Positions 7,676-14,276 of a stretch of 22,047 bases of DNA are shown here, one piece after another; position 1 is the first letter of the stretch; each line of letters opens with the position of its first letter. A program made the position numbers and the translations under genes. The notes under the pieces are model-generated. The model had not been told where the DNA came from. It ran no database searches and worked only from the letters and a program-made list of their open reading frames with translations. The stretch is from an uncultured bacterium (lineage in GTDB: Bacteria; Verrucomicrobiota; Kiritimatiellia; RFP12; UBA1067), in the NCBI GenBank assembly GCA_900547945.1, contig URIT01000043.1, positions 1 to 22,047 of the forward strand, read 5' to 3'.

Positions 7676-9199
7676 ATGAGAAGACATGCGTTTTTCCTGG
7701 TCGTTTCGCTTGCCCTCGCCGTCTGCGCGGGGAACGGGGTCAATCCCGTGACGAACGAGGTCTACCCGCTGCCGGTGCCCGTGGCGTTTTCCGCCGACAT
7801 GGACGCGCCGGTTCCGTTTGACGCCGCGACCACGGTGGTGGTGGAAGGACCCGGACAGGATGCGGTCCGCTGGGTCGCCGACCACTTCGTCCAATGGTAT
7901 GGCGCACAGGCACCGCGCGTCGTTTCGGGAACGGCGGGGCTGCAGCTGCGCGCCGGCGACGAAGCCTACGCCGTCTCGGCGGGGAAGGACGGCGTGAAAC
8001 TGGCCGCGCGGACGCTGGTCGGCGTCCGCTGGGCCGTCTACACGCTCCGGCAGCTCGTGATCGCGAAGCGGGGGACGTTCCGGACGGAAGGGCGGCTTGT
8101 TCCGGCGTGTTCAATTTCCGACAGTCCCCACCTGGCGTTCCGGGCCATCCACCTCTGCTGGTTCCCCGAAGTGCGCACGGAGCAGATCGAGCGCGCCATC
8201 CGCCTCGCGGCCCTGTTGAAGTTCAACTACGCCGTTCTGGAGCCGTGGGGGATGTACCGCAGCGAGAAACATCCGTGGTGGGGGTGGCCGGGGGCTAAGA
8301 TGACGAAGGCGGAGGTGCGGCGCCTCGTGGCGCTCGGGCGCGACCTGGGCATCACGCTCGTGCCGCAGCTCAACGCCTTCGGGCATGCGTCGTCCGCGCG
8401 CAGCTGCACGAAGAAGCATGCGATTCTCGACCTGCAGCCGGAGTACGAACCGCTGTTCGAGCCGGGCGGCTGGAACTGGTGCCTCACGAACCCCGAAACG
8501 CAGCGGATCCTGCGCGAACTCATCGTGGAGCTGCACGAGGACTTCGGAAACCCGCCGTTCTTCCACCTCGGGTGCGACGAGGCGGATCCGCCCGGCTGCC
8601 CGGACTGCCGCCGCGTGCCGTACGGCGAGCTGGTCTGCCGGCATATCGGGGACCTCGCGCAGTTCGTCGAGGCGCGCGGCGCCCGCGCGATGATCTGGCA
8701 CGACATGCTCCTGAAGCGGGACGATCCGCGCTGGAAGGGCTTCGTGGCGTGCGGGACGGCGACGACGGCGACGCTGGCCGACACGCTGCCGAAGAACGTG
8801 ATCGTCTGCGACTGGCAGTACTCCTACGGCAACATGAAGGAGGTGCGGCGGGACTGGCCGACGACGGTCTACTTCAAGGACAAGGGCTTTCCCGTCGTGG
8901 GCTGTCCCTGGATGAATTACAACGCCATGCGCCCGATGGCCGACCTGCTGGCCAGGATCGGGGGCTTCGGCTACCTGCAGACAACCTGGCACCATCTGCG
9001 CGGGGAGGATTGGACGCGGATGTACCGGTCCGGCGCGGCGGCGGCCTGGGGCGCGGGCGCGCCGCCCGTGCCGAACGCCTACGACGCCTTTGGCGCGGCT
9101 CTGCGTCTGGTGGGGCACGACATGAAGGTGTCGGATCCGCTCGACACGGGCACGCTCAACCACCAGGTTCCTCCGGGCTGGTGGGTCGACAACAACTGA
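7676..9199 (+). CDS. Secreted GH20 family beta-N-acetylhexosaminidase-like protein
   Basis: This 507-residue enzyme has a clear signal peptide (RRHAFFLVVSLALAVCAG). It then has the GH20 two-part layout: an N-terminal alpha/beta domain (to about residue 140, VGVRWAVYTLRQLV being the usual end) and a catalytic (beta/alpha)8 barrel from about 155. The hallmark acid pair is D301-E302 in FHLGCDEAD; in GH20 the glutamate is the general acid and the aspartate positions the substrate acetamido group for substrate-assisted catalysis. WH residues near the end (LQTTWHH) fit the barrel's last strand. The likely substrate is terminal beta-GlcNAc or GalNAc on glycans such as mucin or chitin fragments. The start is supported by the promoter and the signal peptide. 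It is monocistronic, with palindromic repeats directly downstream. Confidence 0.85.
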   Translation: MRRHAFFLVVSLALAVCAGNGVNPVTNEVYPLPVPVAFSADMDAPVPFDAATTVVVEGPGQDAVRWVADHFVQWYGAQAPRVVSGTAGLQLRAGDEAYAVSAGKDGVKLAARTLVGVRWAVYTLRQLVIAKRGTFRTEGRLVPACSISDSPHLAFRAIHLCWFPEVRTEQIERAIRLAALLKFNYAVLEPWGMYRSEKHPWWGWPGAKMTKAEVRRLVALGRDLGITLVPQLNAFGHASSARSCTKKHAILDLQPEYEPLFEPGGWNWCLTNPETQRILRELIVELHEDFGNPPFFHLGCDEADPPGCPDCRRVPYGELVCRHIGDLAQFVEARGARAMIWHDMLLKRDDPRWKGFVACGTATTATLADTLPKNVIVCDWQYSYGNMKEVRRDWPTTVYFKDKGFPVVGCPWMNYNAMRPMADLLARIGGFGYLQTTWHHLRGEDWTRMYRSGAAAAWGAGAPPVPNAYDAFGAALRLVGHDMKVSDPLDTGTLNHQVPPGWWVDNN

Positions 9200-9201
9200 G
9201 C

Positions 9202-9247
9202 GTTAAATCGGCCTGTGAGAGTTAAATCGGCCTTCGGCCTTTAAGTG
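9202..9247. repeat. REP-like palindrome A with a truncated copy in front
   Basis: GTTAAATCGGCC at 9202-9213 repeats at 9221-9232. The second copy completes a palindrome: TTAAA (9222-9226), TC bulge, GGCC (9229-9232), loop TTC, GGCC (9236-9239), TTTAA (9240-9244). The first copy has only the left arm. It begins 2 nt after the GH20 stop. Confidence 0.7.
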
Positions 9248-9278
9248 TTTAAATCGCCGCTTCGCGGCTTTAAGTTGT
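9248..9278. repeat. REP-like palindrome B
   Basis: TTAAA (9249-9253), TC bulge, GCCGC (9256-9260), loop TTC, GCGGC (9264-9268), TTTAA (9269-9273). It has the same orientation and layout as palindrome A, with a different but compensated inner stem. Confidence 0.75.
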
Positions 9279-9285
9279 GTTTTTA
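9256..9285 (+). terminator. Possible terminator of GH20 formed by palindrome B
   Basis: The stem GCCGC-TTC-GCGGC is followed by TTTAAG and then a T-rich stretch ending in TTTTT near 9284. It could act as an intrinsic terminator for the GH20 gene in addition to being a repeat. Confidence 0.4.
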
Positions 9286-9336
9286 GCAGATACAATGAAT
9301 AATCTCTGGTCGTGTAGACGGAACGTCCGGGAGGCA

Positions 9337-9362
9337 TTTAAAGCCGCGCAGCGGCAATTTAA
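9337..9362. repeat. REP-like palindrome C (inverted relative to A and B)
   Basis: TTTAAA (9337-9342), GCCGC (9343-9347), loop GCA, GCGGC (9351-9355), AA bulge, TTTAA (9358-9362). The bulge is now on the right arm, so the element is in the opposite orientation to A and B. Confidence 0.75.
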
Positions 9363-9366
9363 CTAC

Positions 9367-9395
9367 TTAAAGCCGCGAAGCGGCGACTCAATCGG
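9367..9395. repeat. REP-like palindrome D (inverted relative to A and B)
   Basis: TTAAA (9367-9371), GCCGC (9372-9376), loop GAA, GCGGC (9380-9384), GA bulge, then a decayed right arm CTCAA and TCGG. The orientation matches C, so A-B and C-D form inverted pairs around a roughly 60-bp spacer. Confidence 0.7.
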
Positions 9396-9405
9396 TCCTC
9401 TGCGT

Positions 9406-9434
9406 TTGCCCGAACGGGGGGAAGATGGTAGAAT
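9406..9434 (+). promoter_or_regulatory. Extended -10 promoter before the truncated AAA gene and glycan operon
   Basis: TGGTAGAAT at 9426-9434 with TTGCCC at 9406-9411 gives a 17-bp spacer, the best -35/-10 pair in the window. The hexamer ends 7 nt before the ATG at 9442, again implying a leaderless message. With no other promoter seen before 9714, it may also drive the glycan operon. Confidence 0.6.
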
Positions 9435-9441
9435 AGGCGGC

Positions 9442-9681
9442 ATGGCGGCGCATCCGAAAGTTCCATACGGCGTCATGGATTTCAGGCGAATCCGTGAGAA
9501 AGGCAATTGCTCTGTCGACAGGACGTCCTACATCCGCAAGATGGAGGAGCGCGGTGGCTTTGACTTCTTCGTGCGTCCCCGTCGCATGGGAAAGTCGCTC
9601 TTCGTCGATACGCTTCGCCGCTTCCAGTTCAGGGGCGCGGCGCTCCATCGACTTGAGCAGACCGCCGGGGAGGCGATGTGA
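9442..9681 (+). pseudogene. Truncated AAA-ATPase-like / PD-(D/E)XK nuclease-type gene
   Basis: The 79-residue product carries only the N-terminus of the widespread AAA-ATPase-like family (PF09820, usually about 500 residues with a C-terminal PD-(D/E)XK nuclease-like domain). Recognisable parts are the opening PYGVMDFRRIREKGNCSVDR and the P-loop-like RPRRMGKSLF at about 45-54. After DTLRRF the sequence leaves the family pattern and stops at 9679-9681, so the ATPase cannot be complete. No further piece was found downstream. Its promoter and start are intact. It sits between the palindrome cluster and the glycan operon, a likely scar of rearrangement. It may still be translated as a short peptide. 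Confidence 0.72.
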
Positions 9682-9713
9682 GGGGCGGTGGGGGGCGTTC
9701 GCGCGGGGTGGAC

Positions 9714-10583
9714 ATGGGCGAACGGATTGAAAGGCTTTCCATCCTCATCGTTACGTGGAAGGGCGATGACCTCCTGCGGGTGTGCCTTTCGTCCCTGGCG
9801 CGTGTCTATGGTTCGCGGCCCGAGGTCGTCGTGGTGGACAATGCGGACCAGGCCTCGACGCGCGCGCTTGTGTCGGCCTACGCGCACGCACGTTACGTGC
9901 CGACAGTGCGGAACCTCGGCTTTGCGGGAGGCAACAACGTCGGGCTGAAGGCGTGTACACGCGATTTCGTGCTGCTTCTCAACAACGACACGGTGGTGCA
10001 TGAGGACTCCTTCTCGCCGCTGATTGATTTCCTGGAGCGGTATCCGAAGGTCGGTATCGTGCAGGGGACGATGAACGTGCCGGCCCTGGACGACGGTCTG
10101 GACGACTGTGGCGTGGTCATGACGCCGTTCGGCATCCAGCGCCACCTCCACCGTGGCGAGCCGACGGCGACGACGGCTCTGAAGCCGCGCCGCGTCACGG
10201 CGGCAAAGGGGGCGATGATGCTTTTCCGCCGCGAGGTCGTGGCCGACACGGGGTTCCTCTTCTACGACCACTTCGGGAGCTTCTTCGAGGAGACGGACTT
10301 CTGCCGGCGCGCGGCGAACTGCGGATGGGAGACGTGGTTCGTGCCGACGCCGCCCATCGACCATCTCTGCGGCGCGACGTCGGCGCGGTTCGACCGCGAC
10401 GCCATCTGGGCGCAGTACTTCCGCAACATTCTCTATTCTTTCGCGCGCAACTGGGGCTGGTGGGGGCGGCTCGTGATGTTGCCCGCCTTCGTCTGCGCGG
10501 CGTTCGTCAGGAGCCCGCGCAATCTCGTGCGTGCGGTGCGCGGCACGTGCCGGACGGACGACGGCGCGGAGGGGGGCTTTTGA
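9714..10583 (+). CDS. GT2 family glycosyltransferase
   Basis: This is a 289-residue GT-A fold glycosyltransferase. It opens with LSILIVTWKGDDLLRVCLSSL, has VVVVDNA after the first strand-helix unit, then LGFAGGNNVGLK and LLLNNDTVV. NND is the metal/nucleotide-sugar DXD equivalent in rhamnosyltransferase-like GT2 enzymes. FFEETDFCRRA further on supplies the catalytic acid region. A hydrophobic stretch near residues 246-265 (WWGRLVMLPAFVCAAFV) suggests membrane attachment. I start at ATG 9714, preceded by GGGGTGG, rather than GTG 9678, which would add a glycine/arginine-rich tail. It is the first gene of the glycan operon. Rhamnose is a common donor in this subgroup, but specificity cannot be read here. 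Confidence 0.87.
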   Translation: MGERIERLSILIVTWKGDDLLRVCLSSLARVYGSRPEVVVVDNADQASTRALVSAYAHARYVPTVRNLGFAGGNNVGLKACTRDFVLLLNNDTVVHEDSFSPLIDFLERYPKVGIVQGTMNVPALDDGLDDCGVVMTPFGIQRHLHRGEPTATTALKPRRVTAAKGAMMLFRREVVADTGFLFYDHFGSFFEETDFCRRAANCGWETWFVPTPPIDHLCGATSARFDRDAIWAQYFRNILYSFARNWGWWGRLVMLPAFVCAAFVRSPRNLVRAVRGTCRTDDGAEGGF

Positions 10584-10585
10584 CA

Positions 10586-11434
10586 ATGAGGAACGTGGTC
10601 GTCTATCTTGTCCGAGGGCATGAGGCGAGCCTGGTCGCGCTCGAACGCAGCCTCGCGCTTCTGAAAAGGAATTTTCTCCCGTGGTCGCCGGCGGATGTCC
10701 TCATCTTCCATGAGGACAATCTGAAGGCGGAACAGCTGGCTGGGCGGACGTCGGGCATCCCGGTGAAGACGGCCCTCGTCGATTTCTCGGCGATTCCGCC
10801 TGAAATGGCGGATCTGCCGCCGGCACAGCGCGGTTATCGCCACATGTGCCATTTCTTCGCGAACGACATCTTCCGGCGTCCCGAATTGGCGGGCTACGAC
10901 TACTACATGCGCCTTGACGACGACTCGTTCATCTTGTCGCCTTTGACGTTCGATGCCTTTGCGCGTATGCGCGAGCGGCGTTTCCGCTATGCCTATCGAG
11001 CGGTTCTCAAAGACCGCCCCCAGGCCTGCACGGGGCTGGGGGCGGTGATCGCGCGGCACTTTGAAGCGCATGCACACGTCGGCTTCTGCAAGCCGCCGCC
11101 GCCCTACAGGATCTTCTACACGAATTTTGAGATCTGCGACCTGGCGTGGTTCCGCGGGGCGGCCTGGCAGTCGTATTTCGCCGCCGTGGACCGTGCGGGC
11201 GGCATCTGGAAGCATCGTTGGGGCGATGCGCCGATCCGCTATTATGGCGTCATGAACTGCCTGCCAGGGGAATCGATCTGGCATCTTGTTGAGCTGCATT
11301 ACCGCCATCTGGACGAGTGGCTTCCCGGTCGCCCGACGCGGACGTTCCGCGAGATGTTCCACCACTACTGGGTGATGACCCGGTTTCTTGCCGTCGAGAA
11401 GGCGATGAGGGTAAAAAGAACGGCGAGCCGTTGA
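10586..11434 (+). CDS. GT15 family (Kre2/Mnt1-like) putative alpha-mannosyltransferase
   Basis: The 282-residue product resembles glycosyltransferase family 15, known chiefly from fungal Golgi alpha-1,2-mannosyltransferases that use GDP-mannose. The diagnostic parts are YDYYMRLDDDSFI (104-116), matching the region around the fungal YYWRVEP motif; FDAFARM with an aromatic pair, matching DPFRFM...YGF; and YTNFEICDLAWF (178-189) followed by DRAGGIWKHRWGDAPIR, which closely follows the fungal NFEIGDL...RWGDAP signature. E182 is in the position of the conserved catalytic glutamate. There is no N-terminal membrane anchor, unlike the fungal enzymes. The ATG lies 2 nt after the GT2 stop, with a GGAGGGGGG tract inside the GT2 3' end as ribosome-binding site. 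Assignment to the family is fairly firm; mannose as donor is inferred. Confidence 0.8.
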   Translation: MRNVVVYLVRGHEASLVALERSLALLKRNFLPWSPADVLIFHEDNLKAEQLAGRTSGIPVKTALVDFSAIPPEMADLPPAQRGYRHMCHFFANDIFRRPELAGYDYYMRLDDDSFILSPLTFDAFARMRERRFRYAYRAVLKDRPQACTGLGAVIARHFEAHAHVGFCKPPPPYRIFYTNFEICDLAWFRGAAWQSYFAAVDRAGGIWKHRWGDAPIRYYGVMNCLPGESIWHLVELHYRHLDEWLPGRPTRTFREMFHHYWVMTRFLAVEKAMRVKRTASR

Positions 11435-11436
11435 AG

Positions 11437-12411
11437 ATGAAGAAGACGATACGGATCAAGTTTTCGGGATTTGCACCCTACCACAAGCCGCACGAGCAGG
11501 CGTATTTCAGGTTCCTCTCGGAACGGTACCGCGTCGTCGAGTGCGAGACCCCGGATTACGTCATCGACGGGGGGCTTGACTTCCGCCATGTTCGGTACGA
11601 CTGCATCAAGATCCTCCTCGACGGGGAGAACACCGTTCCCGACTTCAATCTCTACGACTACGCGGTCGCCGGAAGCGAACTCTCCTTCGGCGACCGTTAC
11701 CTGCGGATGCCGTGGTTTGCCTTCTATCCCTGCTTCCAAGATATCGTCAGACGCCGGACGGAACCTGACGCACGTTTGCTGAAGCGCAAGTTCTGCAGTT
11801 TCGTGGTCTCCAATGCCGAATTCGGCGACCCGATGCGGCGGAAGTTCTTCGAGGCGCTTTCAAAGTACAAGCCCGTCGCGTCGGGCGGACGGTACAGGAA
11901 CAACGTCGGGGGGGCGGTCGCCGACAAGATCGCGTTCTGCCGCGGCTACAAGTTCAACATCGCCTTTGAGAACAGTTCCTGCCCCGGCTATACGACCGAA
12001 AAGATCATGGAGGCCTATGTCGCGCAGACGGTGCCGATCTACTACGGCAATCCGAACGTGGGCAGGGACTTCGCCCCGGAAAGCATGGTGCGCGTGCGCG
12101 ACGAGATCGACATCCTGCGGGCGGTCGACGAGATTGTCCGTCTCGACCGGGACGACGAGGCGTACCTGCGGATGGTGACGGCGCGCTGCCTCGTCGACGA
12201 GTCGCCCGACGTCTACGTGCGCCGGCTTGAGACCTTCCTCGCCAACATCTTCGACCAGCCGCTTGAAAAAGCCGCGCGGCTGTGCCCCTACGGCCGCCAG
12301 GCCGTCATGCGGCGTCACCTGAAGCCCGTGCGGCTCTTGGACCAGAGGCTGCGCGATTCGCGGCTGTTCAAGGTTGCGAGTGGCGTGATGGGGAAAATCC
12401 GCTCGCGCTAG
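11437..12411 (+). CDS. GT10 family alpha-1,3/4-fucosyltransferase
   Basis: The 324-residue protein is a GT-B fold fucosyltransferase. Its core motif FNIAFENSSCPGYTTEKI (from residue 173), followed by MEAYVAQTVPIYYGNPNV, is the GDP-fucose-binding signature shared by Helicobacter FucT and animal fucosyltransferases. YDCIKILLDGENTVPDFNLYDY in the N-terminal half matches the acceptor domain's conserved E-N-x-x-P-D-F pattern. The C-terminal tail is basic (RLRDSRLFKVASGVMGKIRSR) and may hold the enzyme at the membrane. The start lies 2 nt after the GT15 stop and there is no strong ribosome-binding site, so translation is probably coupled. It would transfer fucose, usually onto GlcNAc. GDP-fucose synthesis genes are not in the window. 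Confidence 0.92.
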   Translation: MKKTIRIKFSGFAPYHKPHEQAYFRFLSERYRVVECETPDYVIDGGLDFRHVRYDCIKILLDGENTVPDFNLYDYAVAGSELSFGDRYLRMPWFAFYPCFQDIVRRRTEPDARLLKRKFCSFVVSNAEFGDPMRRKFFEALSKYKPVASGGRYRNNVGGAVADKIAFCRGYKFNIAFENSSCPGYTTEKIMEAYVAQTVPIYYGNPNVGRDFAPESMVRVRDEIDILRAVDEIVRLDRDDEAYLRMVTARCLVDESPDVYVRRLETFLANIFDQPLEKAARLCPYGRQAVMRRHLKPVRLLDQRLRDSRLFKVASGVMGKIRSR

Positions 12412-12418
12412 GAGTCTT

Positions 12419-13405
12419 ATGATCTACGACTGCTTTACCTTTTTCAACGAACTAGACCTCCTGGAGATCCGTCTGAATGTCCTTCGCGATGTCGTGGACC
12501 GGTTTGTGCTTGTGGAGGCGGGCGAGACGCACACTGGGAAGCGGAAGCCCCTTTATTTCCGGGAGAACGCCGCACGGTTCGCGGCGTTCGCGGATCGGAT
12601 CGTCTACGTTTCGTTCGACCGCTTCCCGGAGGGCTACGGTCCATGGGAGCGGGAATGCCATCAGCGCAACGAGATCCTGAAGGGCCTTTCCGGTGCCGCC
12701 CCGGATGATGTCGTCCTCGTTTCGGACCTTGACGAGATCCCGCGACCCGAGCTTGTGGCGGAGTATGCGAGGAAGCCGGGTGTCTGGAGCTTCAACATGC
12801 GGTCGTTCGGGTTCTACCTCAACTGGGAAGACGTCCGCTGCCGCACCATGTGCGGCACGAAGATGCTGGCCTACCGGAACCTACTGACGGGCTTCGACGG
12901 CGAGGAGACGTTCTACAACGAATTTCTGCCTCAATCCGTCAACGCGGGGACGACCGTGTCGAAGATTCGCCGGAGGGCGTTCCCCAAGTCGCGCGGCGGG
13001 GAGCGCCGGCTTCCGCACGCCGGCTGGCACTTCACCTGCCTGGGCGGGGCCGCCGCCCTGCTCGTGAAGATGAGGGCGGTGGCCCCCCATCACGGCTTCG
13101 ACCCGGACGATCCCGCCCTGACCGTCGGACGGCTGCAGGTCTTGCTGGAGAAGGGCCAGGGGCCGGCGCTGAAGATGAACTGTTTTGCCGTGCCGATGGA
13201 CGCATCCTACCCCGCCTATCTGCTCCAGAACCGGGACCGCTACCGGCATCTGATCTTTCAGGAGACGCCGGCCTACAGGCGGGCCGTGCGCTGGGCGCGG
13301 CTGGCCCGGACCGTGCAGGGACGTCTGATTCAGGCGTTTGAACGGCTTGTCCCGGCCCGCGTCCACAATTTCCTCCATCTCATTCGGGTGAGGTTGGCAA
13401 AATGA
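12419..13405 (+). CDS. GT17 family (GnT-III-like) glycosyltransferase
   Basis: The 328-residue protein begins MIYDCFTFFNELDLLEIRL and continues VDRFVLVEAGETHTGKRKP, the typical opening of GT17 (Pfam Glyco_transf_17). The animal member adds bisecting GlcNAc to N-glycans. QRNEIL followed by VLVSDLDEIP (D103-L-D105-E106) supplies the expected DXD-like metal/nucleotide site, and HAGWHFTCLGG fits the conserved later block. The C-terminal 60 residues are basic and amphipathic. The gene starts 7 nt after the GT10 stop with a GGAG ribosome-binding site, and its stop overlaps the next start (ATGA). GlcNAc as donor is inferred from the eukaryotic enzymes; bacterial members are largely uncharacterised. 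Confidence 0.88.
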   Translation: MIYDCFTFFNELDLLEIRLNVLRDVVDRFVLVEAGETHTGKRKPLYFRENAARFAAFADRIVYVSFDRFPEGYGPWERECHQRNEILKGLSGAAPDDVVLVSDLDEIPRPELVAEYARKPGVWSFNMRSFGFYLNWEDVRCRTMCGTKMLAYRNLLTGFDGEETFYNEFLPQSVNAGTTVSKIRRRAFPKSRGGERRLPHAGWHFTCLGGAAALLVKMRAVAPHHGFDPDDPALTVGRLQVLLEKGQGPALKMNCFAVPMDASYPAYLLQNRDRYRHLIFQETPAYRRAVRWARLARTVQGRLIQAFERLVPARVHNFLHLIRVRLAK

Positions 13406-13860
13406 GATTCCAAAGGCACAATTGGTTTGCCGTCCTGCGCGCGGCGATCCTCCCGCGCCTATCGCCCCTTCCTCGAAAGCGGACCCGGAGGATCTACGTC
13501 TCGCGGCGGCTTGAACGGAACCGCGCCATCCAAAACGAAGACGAAGTCGAACGCCTGGCCGAACGATACGGGTTCGACGTGTGCTATTTCGAGCGCATGG
13601 CATTCGGCGAACAGATGCAGGCCGTTGCGGAAGCGTCTGTTGTCATGGGCGTGCATGGAGCGGGTCTCTCGAACATCGTCTGCGGGCAGCCGGGGCTTCG
13701 GGTTGTCGAGATCCTAAACCCCGATTGGTTCAATGCCTGCTTTTCCCAGATTGCCCTGCAGCTGGGGTTTGACTACAAAAGCCTTTTGCTGACGCGGACA
13801 CCGCAGGGGAGGCTTGAGGCCCCTGTCGCGGAAATCGAATCGTGTCTTGCATCCCTTTGA
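13402..13860 (+). CDS. Short GT61-like glycosyltransferase (C-terminal part only)
   Basis: The 152-residue product matches only the C-terminal portion of GT61 (DUF563) enzymes, which are normally about 350-450 residues. Visible are RRIYVSRRLERNRAIQNEDE, ERMAFGEQMQAVAEASVVMG and the hallmark HGAGLSN at 85-91, then VVEILNP. The N-terminal catalytic half is missing: the first 30 residues do not look like GT61, and the gene starts inside the stop of the GT17 gene (ATGA). Either it is a decayed remnant whose 5' part was lost, or a trimmed protein that works with a partner. The frame is open and well placed in the operon, so I keep it as a CDS. Activity on its own is doubtful. Confidence 0.7.
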   Translation: MRFQRHNWFAVLRAAILPRLSPLPRKRTRRIYVSRRLERNRAIQNEDEVERLAERYGFDVCYFERMAFGEQMQAVAEASVVMGVHGAGLSNIVCGQPGLRVVEILNPDWFNACFSQIALQLGFDYKSLLLTRTPQGRLEAPVAEIESCLASL

Positions 13861-13868
13861 GGTGTGTC

Positions 13869-14276
13869 ATGGCCAATGTGATTACTTATGGGACATTCGA
13901 CCTTTTTCATATCGGGCATCTTCGGCTGCTCGAACGCGCGAAGCGACTTGCAGGGCCGGGGGGGACCTTGACGGTCGTGGTGTCGAGCGACCTGTTCAAC
14001 AGGAAGGAGAAGGGGAAGGTCTGCACGATCCCCGACGTCCACCGAATGGAGATCGTCGCGGCTTTGAGGTGCGTTGACCGGGTGTTGCCCGAAACGTGCT
14101 GGGAACAGAAGCGAAGGGACATCATCGACAACGACATCGACATCTTCGTCATGGGAGACGATTGGAAGGGGAAGTTCGACGATCTTTCCGACATTTGCCG
14201 CGTGGTCTATCTTCCGCGTACACCTGACGTGTCCAGCACGGAATTGAAGAACAGCCTGCGGGAGGAGAAGGAATGA
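13869..14276 (+). CDS. tagD: TagD-like glycerol-3-phosphate cytidylyltransferase
   Basis: This 135-residue nucleotidyltransferase is close to the size of TagD (about 130). The signature GTFDLFHIGH spans residues 8-17 with the HxGH histidines at 14 and 17. DIFVMGDDWKGKFDDL is characteristic of the glycerol-3-phosphate enzymes, and RTPDVSSTELK is the C-terminal signature resembling ISTT. The expected reaction is CTP plus glycerol-3-phosphate to CDP-glycerol and pyrophosphate, in the cytoplasm. I start at 13869, which gives the canonical N-terminus and a GAGG ribosome-binding site, not at an in-frame ATG at 13842 inside the upstream gene. Its stop overlaps the start of the LicD fusion (ATGA), so the CDP-activated product probably feeds that enzyme. 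Related cytidylyltransferases for other polyols cannot be excluded. Confidence 0.85.
   Translation: MANVITYGTFDLFHIGHLRLLERAKRLAGPGGTLTVVVSSDLFNRKEKGKVCTIPDVHRMEIVAALRCVDRVLPETCWEQKRRDIIDNDIDIFVMGDDWKGKFDDLSDICRVVYLPRTPDVSSTELKNSLREEKE

Noticed and set aside
9277..9441. Upstream extension of the truncated AAA gene through the palindromes (ATG at 9277 region or 9295)
   Set aside because: The family N-terminus begins at 9442, right after a well-formed promoter. The upstream frame only translates the palindromic repeats.
12291..12310. A further CTGTGCC hairpin copy in the fucosyltransferase gene
   Set aside because: CTGTGCCCC occurs there but no matching second arm follows, so it is ordinary coding sequence.
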